Numbered from the stretch's first letter, positions 10,041 through 20,203 are shown. The stretch is 64,000 nucleotides of DNA from Pseudomonas duriflava (GCF_007830155.1 NZ_VLKY01000001.1:62001-126000); one strand, 5' to 3'. A program made the numbers and translations. Notes: generated from the sequence alone by a model not told the origin.

Positions 10041-10099
10041 TGCGGCGATCTGATCGGTCCTGCTGAAAACGGATTAGTGTACTCCAACACTCAGCGCAG

Positions 10100-10125
10100 A
10101 AAAGTGGCTCTTTGCAGCCACTTTT
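10100..10125 (-). terminator. Terminator of prmA
   Basis: Perfect 10-bp stem AAAAGTGGCT / AGCCACTTTT with a 6-base loop, 28 bases past the prmA stop. The stem ends in TTTT on the minus strand. The A/T ends make it plausible in both directions. Confidence 0.65.
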
Positions 10126-10153
10126 CGCCGCACGTCTGTTGTCGTGAAGAGGA

Positions 10154-11029
10154 TTAGCGACGCACGCCGGTGATCCGTATCCAGCCTTCACGTTCCGCAG
10201 TAGGATCAAGAAGGAAGGCCGACTCATAAGCGGCGCGTACTTCTTCCGCCTGTTCGGCAAGTATGCCAGACAGAGCCAGGCGTCCGCCGGGCTTTACGAG
10301 ATTGCTTAATTGTGGAGCAAGACTAACCAGGGGACCAGCCAGGATATTGGCTACCAGCACGTCTGCTGGTTCGGTCGGAAGTGATTCGGGAAGATAGACC
10401 GGAAAGCGTTCCGGAGCAATGCCGTTGCGCCCGGCATTGTCTCGCGAGGCCTCAAGTGCCTGGATGTCAATGTCGGTACCTATTGCGCGCTTGGCCCCTA
10501 ACAGCAGGGCAGCAATAGCTAGGATGCCTGAGCCGCAACCAAAGTCGAGTACCTGGCAGTCTTCTAGCGGTTGTCCATCAAGCCATTCCAGGCATAGTGC
10601 CGTGGTGGGATGCGTGCCTGTACCAAAAGCCAGACCAGGATCCAGTAGCAAATTGACGGCGCCCGGCTCGGGTGCTTCATGCCAGCTCGGTACAATCCAC
10701 AAGCGTTGGCCGAAGCGCATCGGTTGGAAGTTGTCCATCCAGCTGCGCTCCCAATCCTGGTCTTCGATATGCTCCAGCTGGAAAGCTTTCTCGCTCCCTG
10801 CCAGCAGGGTCAGGTGTTTGGCCAGATCATTTTCATCAATATCCGCCTCAAACAGGGCCAGCAGATGGGTATTGCTCCACAGCGGCGTGGTTCCCAGGTC
10901 CGGTTCGAAGATCGGTTGATCCTCGGCATCCATGAAGGTCACGGAGACAGCGCCCAGATCGAGCAGGGCATCTTCATAGGGCTGGGCTTGTTCGGGCGTG
11001 ATGGCGAGTCGGACTTGCAGCCAGGACAT
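10154..11029 (-). CDS. prmA: Ribosomal protein L11 methyltransferase PrmA
   Basis: SAM-dependent enzyme that trimethylates several amino groups of ribosomal protein L11. The N-terminal L11-binding domain begins [20 protein letters not shown]. The catalytic domain has the SAM motif [16 protein letters not shown] and the NILAGPL motif typical of PrmA. The longest frame extends 19 codons upstream into the accC terminator region; I use the internal ATG that matches the family, giving 291 residues. It is transcribed separately from accBC because a strong terminator lies just before it. Confidence 0.95.
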   Translation of the reverse strand: MSWLQVRLAITPEQAQPYEDALLDLGAVSVTFMDAEDQPIFEPDLGTTPLWSNTHLLALFEADIDENDLAKHLTLLAGSEKAFQLEHIEDQDWERSWMDNFQPMRFGQRLWIVPSWHEAPEPGAVNLLLDPGLAFGTGTHPTTALCLEWLDGQPLEDCQVLDFGCGSGILAIAALLLGAKRAIGTDIDIQALEASRDNAGRNGIAPERFPVYLPESLPTEPADVLVANILAGPLVSLAPQLSNLVKPGGRLALSGILAEQAEEVRAAYESAFLLDPTAEREGWIRITGVRR

Positions 11030-11066
11030 GGCGAAACCTTTCAGCGTCGTAGGATATTTCGGGTAG

Positions 11067-11098
11067 AAAAAAGCAACGGGCCGCATAAGGCGGCCCGT
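11067..11098 (-). terminator. Terminator of accB-accC
   Basis: GC-rich 9-bp perfect stem (ACGGGCCGC / GCGGCCCGT), 5-base loop, followed on the minus strand by TGCTTTTTT. It begins 16 bases after the accC stop. This is a classical intrinsic terminator. Confidence 0.9.
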
Positions 11099-11114
11099 AT
11101 TTCAAGCGTGGCTC

Positions 11115-12461
11115 TTAGTGTTTCAAGCCTAGCTTGTTTTCCAGGTAATGGATGTTCACGCCACCTTTGCTAAAGGCTTCATCGCGCGTCAGCATGCGAT
11201 GCAGATCGGCATTGGTTTTGATGCCATCGACAATCAGCTCATCCAGGGCGTTGCGCATCCGGGCCATGGCCTCGTCGCGGGTCCGTCCCCAAGTGATTAG
11301 CTTGGCGATCAGCGAGTCGTAGTTCGGCGGAACCTTGTAGCCACTGTACAGGTGCGAGTCGACCCGCACGCCATTGCCACCCGGCGCGTGGAAGTGCTTG
11401 ATCAAGCCCGGAGAGGGCATGAAAGTCTTCGGGTCTTCGGCATTGATCCGGCACTCAACGGCGTGGCCAGTGATCTTGATGTCTTCCTGCTTGATCGACA
11501 GCTTGTTACCAGCCGCGATGCTCAGCATTTCCTTGACGATATCGACGCCCGTAATCATCTCGGTGACAGGGTGTTCCACCTGAACGCGCGTGTTCATCTC
11601 AATGAAGTAGAAACGACCGTCTTCGTACAGGAATTCGAACGTACCTGCACCACGATAGCCAATTTCAACGCATGCCTTCACGCAGCGAGCCAGCACTTCA
11701 GCACGGGCCTTTTCATCAATCTGCGGAGCTGGGGCTTCTTCGATAACCTTCTGGTGACGACGCTGCAGCGAGCAGTCGCGGTCGAACAGGTGCACGGCAT
11801 TGCCCTGGCCATCGGACAGAACCTGAACTTCCACGTGACGCGGATTGCCCAAGAACTTCTCCAGGTAGACCATGGAATTACCGAAGGCAGAGCCTGCTTC
11901 AGTCTGAGTCAGCTTGATCGACTTGATCAGGTCGGCCTCTTCATGAACCACGCGCATGCCACGACCACCACCGCCGCCAGCAGCCTTGATGATCACCGGA
12001 TAACCTACTTCACGGGCGATGCGCAGGCACTCGGCCTCATCGGTCGGCATGGCGCCATCGGAGCCAGGTACAGTCGGCACGCCGGCCTTCTTCATGGCGT
12101 CCTTGGCGGATACCTTGTCGCCCATCAGACGAATCACGTCTGCAGTAGGACCAACAAAGGTAAAGCCGGAGCGTTCAACCTGCTCAGCGAAGTCGGCGTT
12201 TTCAGCCAGGAAACCATAACCTGGATGAATAGCGGTAGCGCCGGTCACTTCAGCTGCGCTGATAATGGCCGGAATATTCAGGTAGGACTGCGGAGACGGG
12301 GCGGGGCCGATGCAGACCGATTCGTCGGCCAGGGACAAGTGCATCAACTCACGATCGGCGGTGGAGTGAACGGCCACCGTCTTGATGCCCAGCTCCTTGC
12401 AGGCACGGACCACACGCAGGGCAATTTCCCCGCGGTTGGCGATCAGGACTTTTTCCAGCAT
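11115..12461 (-). CDS. accC: Biotin carboxylase subunit of acetyl-CoA carboxylase, AccC
   Basis: ATP-grasp enzyme that carboxylates the biotin carried by AccB, in the first committed step of fatty acid synthesis. The N-terminus [16 protein letters not shown], the glycine-rich loop [14 protein letters not shown] and the catalytic segment [14 protein letters not shown] are all present. The length is 448 residues, normal for bacteria. I start at MLEKV rather than 28 codons upstream, which would overlap accB. It follows accB with a 16-base gap, the classical accBC operon. Confidence 0.97.
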   Translation of the reverse strand: MLEKVLIANRGEIALRVVRACKELGIKTVAVHSTADRELMHLSLADESVCIGPAPSPQSYLNIPAIISAAEVTGATAIHPGYGFLAENADFAEQVERSGFTFVGPTADVIRLMGDKVSAKDAMKKAGVPTVPGSDGAMPTDEAECLRIAREVGYPVIIKAAGGGGGRGMRVVHEEADLIKSIKLTQTEAGSAFGNSMVYLEKFLGNPRHVEVQVLSDGQGNAVHLFDRDCSLQRRHQKVIEEAPAPQIDEKARAEVLARCVKACVEIGYRGAGTFEFLYEDGRFYFIEMNTRVQVEHPVTEMITGVDIVKEMLSIAAGNKLSIKQEDIKITGHAVECRINAEDPKTFMPSPGLIKHFHAPGGNGVRVDSHLYSGYKVPPNYDSLIAKLITWGRTRDEAMARMRNALDELIVDGIKTNADLHRMLTRDEAFSKGGVNIHYLENKLGLKH

Positions 12462-12477
12462 CGCGGACTCCCGTCGA

Positions 12478-12939
12478 TCAGACAATGGTGAACAGCGGCT
12501 GGTCAAACTCAACCGGCTGGCCGTTTTCGACCAGGATGGCGCCAACGGTACCGCTAGTTTCGGCTTCGATGTGGTTCATCATCTTCATGGCTTCGACAAT
12601 GCACAGAATGTCGCCTTTCTTCACGCTCTGGCCAACCTCAGCAAAGGCAGGAGACGCGGGAGAGGACGCACGATAGAAGGTGCCAACCATCGGCGAGCGG
12701 ACAACAGTGCCGCTCAATTGCGGTGCAGCGGCAGGTGCTTCGGCGGCAGGTGCTGCGGCAGGAGCCGGAGCGGCAGCAGGAGCAGCGGCTACCGGCGCAG
12801 CGGTATAAACGGCAGTTTGCACGGCGCGCTGGCTTTGGCGGCTGATTCGAACGGATTCTTCGCCTTCACGGATTTCCAGTTCATCGATTCCGGATTCTTC
12901 CAGCAGTTCGATCAGCTTCTTGACTTTACGAATGTCCAT
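12478..12939 (-). CDS. accB: Biotin carboxyl carrier protein AccB
   Basis: Carries the biotin that shuttles CO2 between AccC and the carboxyltransferase AccAD. It has 153 residues: an N-terminal segment beginning [15 protein letters not shown], an Ala/Pro-rich flexible linker (about 48-73), and the C-terminal biotinyl domain with Lys119 in the invariant EAMKM motif and the thumb residues typical of BCCP. The start is uncertain: an in-frame GTG lies four codons upstream, with GGGGAG nearer to it, but MDIRKVKK is the conserved family N-terminus. It is the first gene of accBC. Confidence 0.95.
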   Translation of the reverse strand: MDIRKVKKLIELLEESGIDELEIREGEESVRISRQSQRAVQTAVYTAAPVAAAPAAAPAPAAAPAAEAPAAAPQLSGTVVRSPMVGTFYRASSPASPAFAEVGQSVKKGDILCIVEAMKMMNHIEAETSGTVGAILVENGQPVEFDQPLFTIV

Positions 12940-13349
12940 TACCGTTGGCACTCCCCACGGGTTTATACGTTTACGTTTTTATCGGGCGAATCACGTTGAT
13001 TCGCCGTCCTGTCATGCAAGAGCAAGGCGGTATGTCGCCTTGCCAATCTTTTCAATGCCGGGACAACGCCAGGGCAGATGACCTGACGCAACCCGCACCG
13101 TGATAGCCGTGAAAGGGATACGGCCATCCTAAATGTCTGTACGCGTCCTATGACGGAGCGGTTCAAGCACATGGGATGCTCGTTATCAGCGATGCGTCAC
13201 GTCGTGAGTGTTTCTGTTCACAACAACCTGCCAGCGCTTACAGACGAGGTAATGGCGGCGGACTATGCCGGATTGATTGCTGACTGTCTAGTCGCCTGAC
13301 GTTTGCCGTAAATGTCAGCACGATGGCCGAAATTTTATCTTATTACTCG
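12940..13349 (-). promoter_or_regulatory. Gene-free region upstream of accB, with two leader hairpins
   Basis: About 410 bases between dsbD and accB without a credible gene. The strand leading into accB carries two perfect hairpins: GGCGAATCA-ACG-TGATTCGCC (12985-13005) and GCAAGGCG-ACATAC-CGCCTTGC (13022-13043). They lie roughly 45-105 bases before the accB start. Neither is followed by a T-tract, so they look like 5'-UTR structures rather than terminators. No promoter here is convincing. In P. aeruginosa, as I recall, aroQ occupies this gap; I find no remnant of it. The small open frames in the stretch look non-coding. Confidence 0.5.
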
Positions 13350-15140
13350 CTACAGGCTTTCTTTGAAGCGTTGCAGTTTGTTAAGGAAGGTGGAAGCGTC
13401 TATTTCGCCAATAACCCTTATATCGCGGCGCTCCTGCCCATTGCGGTCAAAGAACTGGATAGCCGGAGGGCCGAACAGGGCGTAGCGATCCAGCAGTTGT
13501 CGCTGAGCAGCGTTACTAGCAGTGATGTCGAAACGAATCAGACGAAAGGTAGCGAGTTCATGTGCGACGGAGGGAGTATTGAAGACGTCGCGTTCGATGA
13601 CCTTGCAACTGATACACCAGTCGGCATACCAGTCGAGTACTACTGGCTGATGGTTTACTTCTGCCTCTTTTAGCGCTTGGTCCAGCGCTGCAGGCGTTGT
13701 CACGGTCTGCCAGCTTTGTGCAGGCTCTACTGTAGAAGTGGCTGTTGTCTGTACTGGCGGCAAGGGGCGAAGTGGGTCCGACTGGCCTTGCAGCGCACCT
13801 ATCCAGGAACTGATGGCATATACAAGCAGCGCGATGCCCGCTAGTTGGGCGAGCCGTTGCCGGGGTGTTTTTACGGTAAATTCAAGCGCGCCCAGGAAAA
13901 GCGCTGTGCCGGCAGCCAGCAGGCCCCAGAGAGCCAGGGCCAGCGGGCCAGGTAGCAGACGCTCCAGTAGCCAGATTGCTACGCCGAGGAGCAATACCCC
14001 AAAGGCATTGCGGACGCCTATCATCCAGGCTCCGGAGCGGGGCATCAAGGCACCGCCACCGGTTGCGAACAAGACCAGCGGAGCGCCCATTCCAAGGCCG
14101 AGCGCAAACAGCTTTAAACCGCCGCCCACTGCATCGCCGCTACTGCTGATATAGAGCAGCGCACCAGCCAGGGGAGCAGATACGCAGGGTGAAACCAGCA
14201 AGCTGGACAGTACACCCAAGGTTGCAGCGCCTAGCACTGAGCCGCCTTTGGCCCCGCTGGCTAGGCGGTCAACAGGATGACGAATGAAGGCAGGCAGGCG
14301 CAGCTCGAACAAACCAAACATGGCCAGAGCGAAGAGTACAAAAAAGGCGGCGAACGGAATCAGTATCCAGGCGGATTGCAAACGGGCCTGAAGATTTAAC
14401 CCCGCACCGAATAGTCCCATCAGTGAGCCTAACAGAGCAAAGCAGGCAGCCATGGGCAGGACGTATGCCAATGACAGTAGTAATCCACGCCCTACGGTAG
14501 GATGTTCGGCGTGGCGGCTGCGCAGCACTATGGAAGACATAATAGGCAGCATGGGCAGTACGCAGGGTGTAAACGTCAAGCCCAGGCCAGCCAGAAAGAA
14601 AAGGGCTAGATCGCGCCACTGCCAGCCGGGAGCAACTGGCTTTGTATCACCAGAAGCAACAGACACCGATGATGGAGTTCCCAATGATTCGCTCAGGGCA
14701 ATCCGCTTGGTTTCGGGGGGATAGCACAAGCCTTTGTCGGCACATCCCTGGTAGGTCACAGATAGCTGACCGACTGCATCCGGTGCAGTCAGTGGAATAT
14801 CGATATCGACGACCGCATGGTATACCTCGACATCGCCAAACCATTCGTCGTGTTTCGGCTCACCGGTTGGCAAGGTGACGTCACCAATCAGCCCCGGCGG
14901 AGTTGTGCTGAACTGGAAGCGTTGACGATACAGGTAATACCCTTCGGCAATGATGAAACGCAAAGTAAGCCGATCCGGGTTGGAAGTAAGCCGCTCGATA
15001 CGGAAAGCCTGATCCACCGGAAGAAAATCCCCGGCACTGCTAGAAGCACTCAGGCTCGCAGGAGGGCGATTGCTATCGAACAGACCAGCAGAGGCTGCGG
15101 TGGAAAACAGAAGACAGATCAGTAATAGCAGGCGGAGCAT
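13350..15140 (-). CDS. dsbD: Thiol:disulfide interchange protein DsbD (DipZ)
   Basis: Inner-membrane protein that moves electrons from cytoplasmic thioredoxin to periplasmic DsbC/DsbG and cytochrome-maturation proteins. Layout: signal peptide (MLRLLLLICLLFSTAASA); periplasmic alpha domain with the redox pair in GCADKGLCYPPE; a central membrane domain with the conserved cysteines in LTFTPCVLPMLP and LLVSPCVSAPLAGAL; and a C-terminal thioredoxin-like gamma domain with WYADWCISCKVIE. All three cysteine pairs needed for the relay are present in 596 residues. It lies between accB and the chemoreceptor gene, near its usual Pseudomonas position. Confidence 0.95.
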   Translation of the reverse strand: MLRLLLLICLLFSTAASAGLFDSNRPPASLSASSSAGDFLPVDQAFRIERLTSNPDRLTLRFIIAEGYYLYRQRFQFSTTPPGLIGDVTLPTGEPKHDEWFGDVEVYHAVVDIDIPLTAPDAVGQLSVTYQGCADKGLCYPPETKRIALSESLGTPSSVSVASGDTKPVAPGWQWRDLALFFLAGLGLTFTPCVLPMLPIMSSIVLRSRHAEHPTVGRGLLLSLAYVLPMAACFALLGSLMGLFGAGLNLQARLQSAWILIPFAAFFVLFALAMFGLFELRLPAFIRHPVDRLASGAKGGSVLGAATLGVLSSLLVSPCVSAPLAGALLYISSSGDAVGGGLKLFALGLGMGAPLVLFATGGGALMPRSGAWMIGVRNAFGVLLLGVAIWLLERLLPGPLALALWGLLAAGTALFLGALEFTVKTPRQRLAQLAGIALLVYAISSWIGALQGQSDPLRPLPPVQTTATSTVEPAQSWQTVTTPAALDQALKEAEVNHQPVVLDWYADWCISCKVIERDVFNTPSVAHELATFRLIRFDITASNAAQRQLLDRYALFGPPAIQFFDRNGQERRDIRVIGEIDASTFLNKLQRFKESL

Positions 15141-15223
15141 AGCGATCTCAACAGGCGGAACTGCTGTGCATGATACCGAATGTCCTCTGCTATGAACGGA
15201 CCGATTGCTCCGATCTATGTGTA

Positions 15224-17245
15224 TCAGCCGATGTCAGCCCGCTCATGCTTGAACTGTTGTAGGGTTCGTTGCAGTTCTTCGCTCAAGCTCAGAAGCTGCT
15301 CGCCCTGCTGCTGTCCTTTGGCGATCAGCTGGAGATTGGTGTTGCCCTGACGATGAATGCGCTCGCTGTGTTCACGAATTTGGCTGACCGTATGAGTCTG
15401 CTCCGCCGTGCTGTTCGCGATACGCTGAACTCCCTGGGTAATCGTTTCAATCGCCCGGATGGTCTCGTCTAGGGCTCGCTCGGCCGCTGCGGCGCGGCTG
15501 GCTGTCTGCTTGGCCTGTTCCACCTGAGCATTCATGGCCTGCAAGGACTGGCGTGCCGCCTGCTGTAGCCGCTGAGTCAACAGACCGATCTCGCCCGTTG
15601 CATCGGCGCTGCGTTGAGCAAGAGTACGCACTTCGTCAGCAACCACCGCGAAGCCTCGTCCCTGTTCGCCGGCACGTGCTGCTTCGATGGCGGCATTGAG
15701 AGCCAGCAGATTGGTTTGTTCGGCGATACTACGGATCACACCCAGTACACTATCGATTGTGGCGGTTTCGCCAGCAAGATGATCGACGAGGCGGGCATTA
15801 TCCTGAACCTGGCCTACCAGATGATGCAGCCCGGAAAGGCTATCTGCGATGACTGCTTGTCCTTGTATAACCGTGCGACTGGCCGATTGACTGGTATCGG
15901 CTGTGTGATGGGCGTCGGTGGCAACCTGCTGTATGGTTGCCTCCATGCCGGTCAACGCTGTTCTGATTTCACCGGTGCCTTGTGCCTGTTCTTCTGCGCT
16001 GTGATGCAGATTGGTGCTCAGCGCCGCCAACGTTTGACTGCTACCGCCCACGTGGCCGGCATGGGCATGAAGCGTACCAACTAAGCCGGTCAGGTACTGG
16101 CGTAGCTGGTTAAGGTTGTTCTGGAGAATATTGAGTTCGGTGGTTCGGGTTCTGGTTTGCAGTGGCTGGGAAAAGTCGCCTTCGGTCCACCTTGCCAGCG
16201 TCGGTACCCAGCGTTCTAGCGTGTGGGCCAACCTGCGTTGAAGTCTATCGACCGCCAGCGCTGTAAGCAGGATGAGCATGATGATGCTGCCTTGAAGCAA
16301 GCGCACCTCATGCTGAATGCGGGCGTGTTCGGCAATGACGGCTGGTTGTAGAGCTGCCAGCGCAGTGTTTACGGCGTGCAGGCGTTGCTCAGTCGTTTCG
16401 ATTAGTTCAGCCCGATGCCGGATCAGCGTGCGGGTGTTGGTCAGCTCTTGAGGATAGCGCCGCAACAAGCCAAGCAGCTCACGCTTTAGCGCAATACCTC
16501 GGTCCTCGACCTGAGCGTCTGCCGTATCGCTCTCCAACCCCATGAGCGCAGCGAAATCATTGGCTGAAGAAGAAGTTTCTTTTACTTCCAGTAAAGATAA
16601 CTGCTCCAGACGCTGAGCCGTTGCGGTCAGCATTTCCAGTTCGCGGACGACTTCAGCCCCTAACTCATCGCGGCCGCTTGCTATCAGCTTTTCCCTGGCC
16701 AGAACAAGGCGGACTAAATGCTGCGAGGCCACGGCGAGCGGGGCAGCGTACCGCTCGGCTTCTGGGTGAAGGTGGCCTTCTTCAACGTAATGGCCCAGTT
16801 GTTCTAGAGTAGCCAGCAGATCACGCTCGGCCTGGATCAGCAATGCCTGTGGGTCGGCAGCCAGTTTGCCTGCGGCCAGTAAATCCTGAGCGGTAAAGGT
16901 GCGCAGGGCTTGAAGGTCTGGTGTGAGACGCTGCGCCAAGCTGCTCGGCAGTTGATTGAGGTCGTCCTGAAGCTGATCCAGCGCTTGCAAGGCTGCCTCA
17001 TGCTGGAGCGCATTGCCGCTGGACAAGTACATTTGGAGATTATGACTGACACGTTGCGTTACGGTGTTGGATAACACCAGATAGCGCTCCATCAGTTCAA
17101 ACGGGCGCTCCAGTGCACGCTGCGACCAGACGAGCGTAATGCCCAGGGCGCAGCAAATGGTTACCAGGAGCAGGGTGTTAAGGTTCGTCAGCGACTTCAG
17201 GCGCACGGAGAGCACTCTATGCTTGGCGAGAGAGCTGCCAAGCAT
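15224..17245 (-). CDS. Methyl-accepting chemotaxis protein, CtpL-like
   Basis: Membrane chemoreceptor. The N-terminal helix ([19 protein letters not shown]) is followed by a long helical periplasmic sensor (about 45-310), a second membrane helix ([16 protein letters not shown]), a HAMP-like linker and a cytoplasmic MCP signalling domain with the hairpin tip [20 protein letters not shown]. Its position between dsbD and gcbA is that of P. aeruginosa ctpL (phosphate taxis); the ligand here is not shown by the sequence. The start is doubtful: the ATG used has no good ribosome-binding site and sits inside a perfect hairpin, with in-frame GTG codons 10 and 13 codons later. A Crp/Vfr-like site lies just upstream. 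Confidence 0.85.
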   Translation of the reverse strand: MLGSSLAKHRVLSVRLKSLTNLNTLLLVTICCALGITLVWSQRALERPFELMERYLVLSNTVTQRVSHNLQMYLSSGNALQHEAALQALDQLQDDLNQLPSSLAQRLTPDLQALRTFTAQDLLAAGKLAADPQALLIQAERDLLATLEQLGHYVEEGHLHPEAERYAAPLAVASQHLVRLVLAREKLIASGRDELGAEVVRELEMLTATAQRLEQLSLLEVKETSSSANDFAALMGLESDTADAQVEDRGIALKRELLGLLRRYPQELTNTRTLIRHRAELIETTEQRLHAVNTALAALQPAVIAEHARIQHEVRLLQGSIIMLILLTALAVDRLQRRLAHTLERWVPTLARWTEGDFSQPLQTRTRTTELNILQNNLNQLRQYLTGLVGTLHAHAGHVGGSSQTLAALSTNLHHSAEEQAQGTGEIRTALTGMEATIQQVATDAHHTADTSQSASRTVIQGQAVIADSLSGLHHLVGQVQDNARLVDHLAGETATIDSVLGVIRSIAEQTNLLALNAAIEAARAGEQGRGFAVVADEVRTLAQRSADATGEIGLLTQRLQQAARQSLQAMNAQVEQAKQTASRAAAAERALDETIRAIETITQGVQRIANSTAEQTHTVSQIREHSERIHRQGNTNLQLIAKGQQQGEQLLSLSEELQRTLQQFKHERADIG

Positions 17246-17247
17246 AG
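17217..17247 (-). other. Perfect hairpin over the presumed start of the chemoreceptor gene
   Basis: CTATGCTTGGC and GCCAAGCATAG form an 11-bp perfect stem with a 9-base loop; the presumed ATG lies in the 5' arm. No T-tract follows. If it is transcribed, the structure would mask that start codon, so either translation is regulated here or the true start is a downstream GTG. Confidence 0.5.
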
Positions 17248-17275
17248 CGAAGCGATATGACGCTTTTATGGCTTG

Positions 17276-17291
17276 TGTGATCTAGGTCACG
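17276..17291. promoter_or_regulatory. Crp/Vfr-like binding site
   Basis: TGTGATCTAGGTCACG matches the consensus TGTGA-N6-TCACA at 14 of 16 positions, including the CTAG centre of the ideal E. coli CRP site (TGTGATCTAGATCACA). It lies in the 64-base gap between gcbA and the chemoreceptor gene, centred about 38 bases before the presumed start codon. Vfr is the Pseudomonas Crp homologue. Binding is inferred, not shown. Confidence 0.6.
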
Positions 17292-17309
17292 TTTCGAGGG
17301 CGGGTGGAA

Positions 17310-18938
17310 TCACCCAGCCAGATTAGCTCCATGAATTTCTACGCGGTTACGACCGTTACGCTTGGCGCTATACAAGGCTTCATCCGCCTGCCTGGCCAGG
17401 TCATTGATATCCTGGTCAGGGCTTAGCTGTGCAATGCCAGCGCTGAAGGTACACGCCAAACTGTCGCTCTGTGTGGGGTAATGAATCTCGGCGAAGCGTT
17501 TGCGAATCTCTTCAATCAGACGCAGGGCGGCCTGGGCATCGGTATCCGGGAGTACAACAGCGAACTCTTCACCACCGTAACGGCCAATATGGTCGGTCTT
17601 GCGCAGACGCTGCTTTAAAAACAGGGCCAGGCTCTTGATGACTCGATCACCCATGGGGTGACCGTAGCGGTCATTGACCTGTTTAAAGTGGTCGATATCA
17701 AGCATCACGAAAGTTAGCTGCTGTCCCATACGGCGCGCATGGTAGCTGGCGTCTTCGAGTAGCTGCAGGGTGTGGGTATGGTTGTACAGGCCGGTCAGGC
17801 TGTCCTGCACCATACGGGCCTTAAGGCTACGGGCTCGGGCTGCCCGGGTTCGCACTGTCGCGATCAAGTGATGTGGACGGATCGGCTTGGTCAGGAAGTC
17901 GTCACCCCCTTCGCTCATCGCGTCCAGCTGCTTGTCCAAATCCCCTTCGGCCGACAGGTAAATGATCGGTACGCTAACGTAACGCTCATGCTGCCGAATA
18001 ACCTTGGCCAGCTCAGTGCCGGTGCATTCAGGCATGTACATGTCAAGGATAATCAGGTCCGGATTGAATTCGGCCAGGTGAGACATCACGGCAGTTGGGT
18101 TGAGCAGGGTGCGAGTCAGGATACCTGCGCTATTGAGCGACATTTCAGTATGCAGTGCCTGCGCGCGTGAGTCATCGACCACTAGAACCCGGATAGGATC
18201 GTAATAGGCTACTCGCGTAAGATTTTCGATCTTCTCAAGCAGGTGCGAGGCATCCAGGGTACCCGTGTAAAACTCGTGGCCGCCTGCGCGAACGGCAGCC
18301 AGGCGTCGATTGGTATCGGCTTCGTCGCGGCTAAAAAATAGGATCGGCAGTTTGGTTGGTAAATGGGTCTGGATCTCGGCGGCCAGTTGTAATCCTTGGG
18401 CTGGTCCATCGAAATCAACTTCCATCACAATGACGGCCGGATGCCGCTCGGCAACAGCACGACGAAAAGATTCGGACTCCTCGAAGACCTGGATCGTGAC
18501 GCCAAAATATTCCATTTGCATGGCCAGGCGCTGCGAACGGGCCATGTCCTGAAGGGCGATGTAGATTGGTTTGCGCAAGGGCGGCAAGGCCATGCTGTCT
18601 AGTTGGTCGCCATGGCGTAGGCCTGTGCGCGACAAGCTTTGCATGAGCTGGCTGAGATCGGAAATGACGGGGCTGGTTAAACGGCCGCGGTTAGCTGCTA
18701 CCTGGCGCAGGGAGTCACCGATCTGTTCCGCTATATGTGCATGTTCGGTCTGATCGAAGCGCTGAGCGTATTTGAGCAGGCGGTCATTGGCCTCTGTCAG
18801 CTCCTTGAGCGTCATGGCATTCCATTCTGTCCGATGCAGTCTTTGCCAGATCTCCAGTACCTGCCGGGCCTGGGTTATAACCCGCTGGGCAAAGTGGTGC
18901 TTGATACGGTCCAGACCAGGATCGTCATGCTCGCTCAT
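17310..18938 (-). CDS. gcbA: Response-regulator diguanylate cyclase GcbA
   Basis: Makes cyclic di-GMP. Order: a helical N-terminal Hpt-like region (1-110); a degenerate receiver (about 118-235) lacking the usual acidic pocket; a second receiver with the phosphoacceptor in LIILDMYMPECTG and the TKPI lysine (about 245-365); and a GGDEF domain with the active signature GGEEF at 455-459 and an I-site RKTD at 446-449. The I-site spacing of five residues is correct for product inhibition. Its 542 residues and its place beside a ctpL-like gene match P. aeruginosa GcbA (PA4843), which promotes initial surface attachment and dispersal. Confidence 0.9.
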   Translation of the reverse strand: MSEHDDPGLDRIKHHFAQRVITQARQVLEIWQRLHRTEWNAMTLKELTEANDRLLKYAQRFDQTEHAHIAEQIGDSLRQVAANRGRLTSPVISDLSQLMQSLSRTGLRHGDQLDSMALPPLRKPIYIALQDMARSQRLAMQMEYFGVTIQVFEESESFRRAVAERHPAVIVMEVDFDGPAQGLQLAAEIQTHLPTKLPILFFSRDEADTNRRLAAVRAGGHEFYTGTLDASHLLEKIENLTRVAYYDPIRVLVVDDSRAQALHTEMSLNSAGILTRTLLNPTAVMSHLAEFNPDLIILDMYMPECTGTELAKVIRQHERYVSVPIIYLSAEGDLDKQLDAMSEGGDDFLTKPIRPHHLIATVRTRAARARSLKARMVQDSLTGLYNHTHTLQLLEDASYHARRMGQQLTFVMLDIDHFKQVNDRYGHPMGDRVIKSLALFLKQRLRKTDHIGRYGGEEFAVVLPDTDAQAALRLIEEIRKRFAEIHYPTQSDSLACTFSAGIAQLSPDQDINDLARQADEALYSAKRNGRNRVEIHGANLAG

Positions 18939-19147
18939 AAGTTACCGTTCTTCCGTTGATGGTAATTGGTGGCTATGTGATATCAGGGGGCGTAAGACTA
19001 TCAGTAACGTCTCGCTAGGTCATCGGCTGGCAGATGTATGACATTAGGCCTTCTATCAGCGGCTTCGGTACACTGTGGTTGCTTCATCAGCAACCCCTTG
19101 CCATCGAGAGGGTCGAACCTGAAATTCGACTATAAGGAAAAATCACT

Positions 19148-20203
19148 ATGCTGGACTGGAAGAACCGTACAAGCAGTTGGCGCCAGCGGACAGGCGGTGC
19201 CTCAGCCGCGAACGGTAAACCCTGGCTGCGTATCGTGGCGGCCATCATTATCCTCTACCTCCTTGTGACCTTTGTCATGGGCTGGTTCTGGAGCCGGGAA
19301 CCGGCTTTCTTCCCCGTCCAGCAGCGCGCTCAGGAACACGCAACGTCCGCTCAACGGCAACTGGTGTTGGGCTATACCACGGTAGAAACTCTGAAAGGAG
19401 TGGCCGGGACTTTGCTGGACAAGCCGGGCGGATACCTGTCCAACGATATTCTGCCGCCCGGTTTGTGGCTGGATGACATGCCTGCCTGGGAGTACGGCGT
19501 ACTGGTTCAGGTGCGTGACCTGGCTCGGGCGCTGCGTAAGGATTTTGCTCGTTCGCAGTCACAGTCAACCGAAGACACTGACCTTGCACGAGCCGAGCCG
19601 CATTTCAACTTTGATAACCGCAGCTGGGCAGTTCCTTCCTCAGAGTCAGAATACCGTGCCGGTATTCGGGATCTGGACAGCTACCTGTCCCGCCTGGGGG
19701 CGCAGGGTCAACAACGTGCACTGTTCTATTCCCGTGCGGACAATCTGCGCAACTGGTTAGGCGATGTTGAGACGCGCCTGGGCTCGCTATCTCAGCGGCT
19801 ATCGGCCAGCGTAGGCGGGGTACGCCTGGATGCAAACGTCAAACCGGACCAGGACATCCCTCCGGGGCAGATGCCTGAGGTGCAGGAGCGTACTGTCAAA
19901 ACGCCCTGGTTGCAGATCGACAACGTGTTCTATGAGGCGCGCGGGCAGGCATGGGCGCTATCGCATATCCTGCGTGCCATTGAAGTAGACTTTGCCGATG
20001 TGCTGGCCAAGAAAAACGCGACGGTTAACATGCGTGAGATTATTCGCGAACTGGAAGCCGCGCAGCAGCCGGTCTGGAGCCCGATGATCCTTAATGGCAG
20101 CGGCTTTGGTGTCCTGGCCAATCATTCACTGGTGATTGCCAATTATATTTCTCGTGCCAACGCGGCCATTATCGACTTGCGCCAGTTGCTGGAGCAGGGC
20201 TAA
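19148..20203 (+). CDS. DUF2333 family membrane-anchored protein
   Basis: Function unknown. 351 residues with one N-terminal membrane helix (IVAAIIILYLLVTFVMGWFW) after a short basic cytoplasmic stretch. The remainder is probably periplasmic and largely helical, with no catalytic motif that I can recognise. It matches the DUF2333 family, which in P. aeruginosa also adjoins gcbA. AAGGA lies 9 bases before the ATG. It diverges from gcbA across a 209-base gap in which no strong promoter is visible, so shared regulation of the two is possible but not shown. Confidence 0.8.
   Translation: MLDWKNRTSSWRQRTGGASAANGKPWLRIVAAIIILYLLVTFVMGWFWSREPAFFPVQQRAQEHATSAQRQLVLGYTTVETLKGVAGTLLDKPGGYLSNDILPPGLWLDDMPAWEYGVLVQVRDLARALRKDFARSQSQSTEDTDLARAEPHFNFDNRSWAVPSSESEYRAGIRDLDSYLSRLGAQGQQRALFYSRADNLRNWLGDVETRLGSLSQRLSASVGGVRLDANVKPDQDIPPGQMPEVQERTVKTPWLQIDNVFYEARGQAWALSHILRAIEVDFADVLAKKNATVNMREIIRELEAAQQPVWSPMILNGSGFGVLANHSLVIANYISRANAAIIDLRQLLEQG

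Noticed and set aside
11352-12491. 379-codon open frame antisense to accC
   Set aside because: accC is certain on the other strand; the composition of this frame follows from accC codon bias.
12963-13172. Small open frame in the accB upstream region
   Set aside because: Rich in Arg/Leu/Cys, no ribosome-binding site, and it spans the two leader hairpins; more likely non-coding leader.
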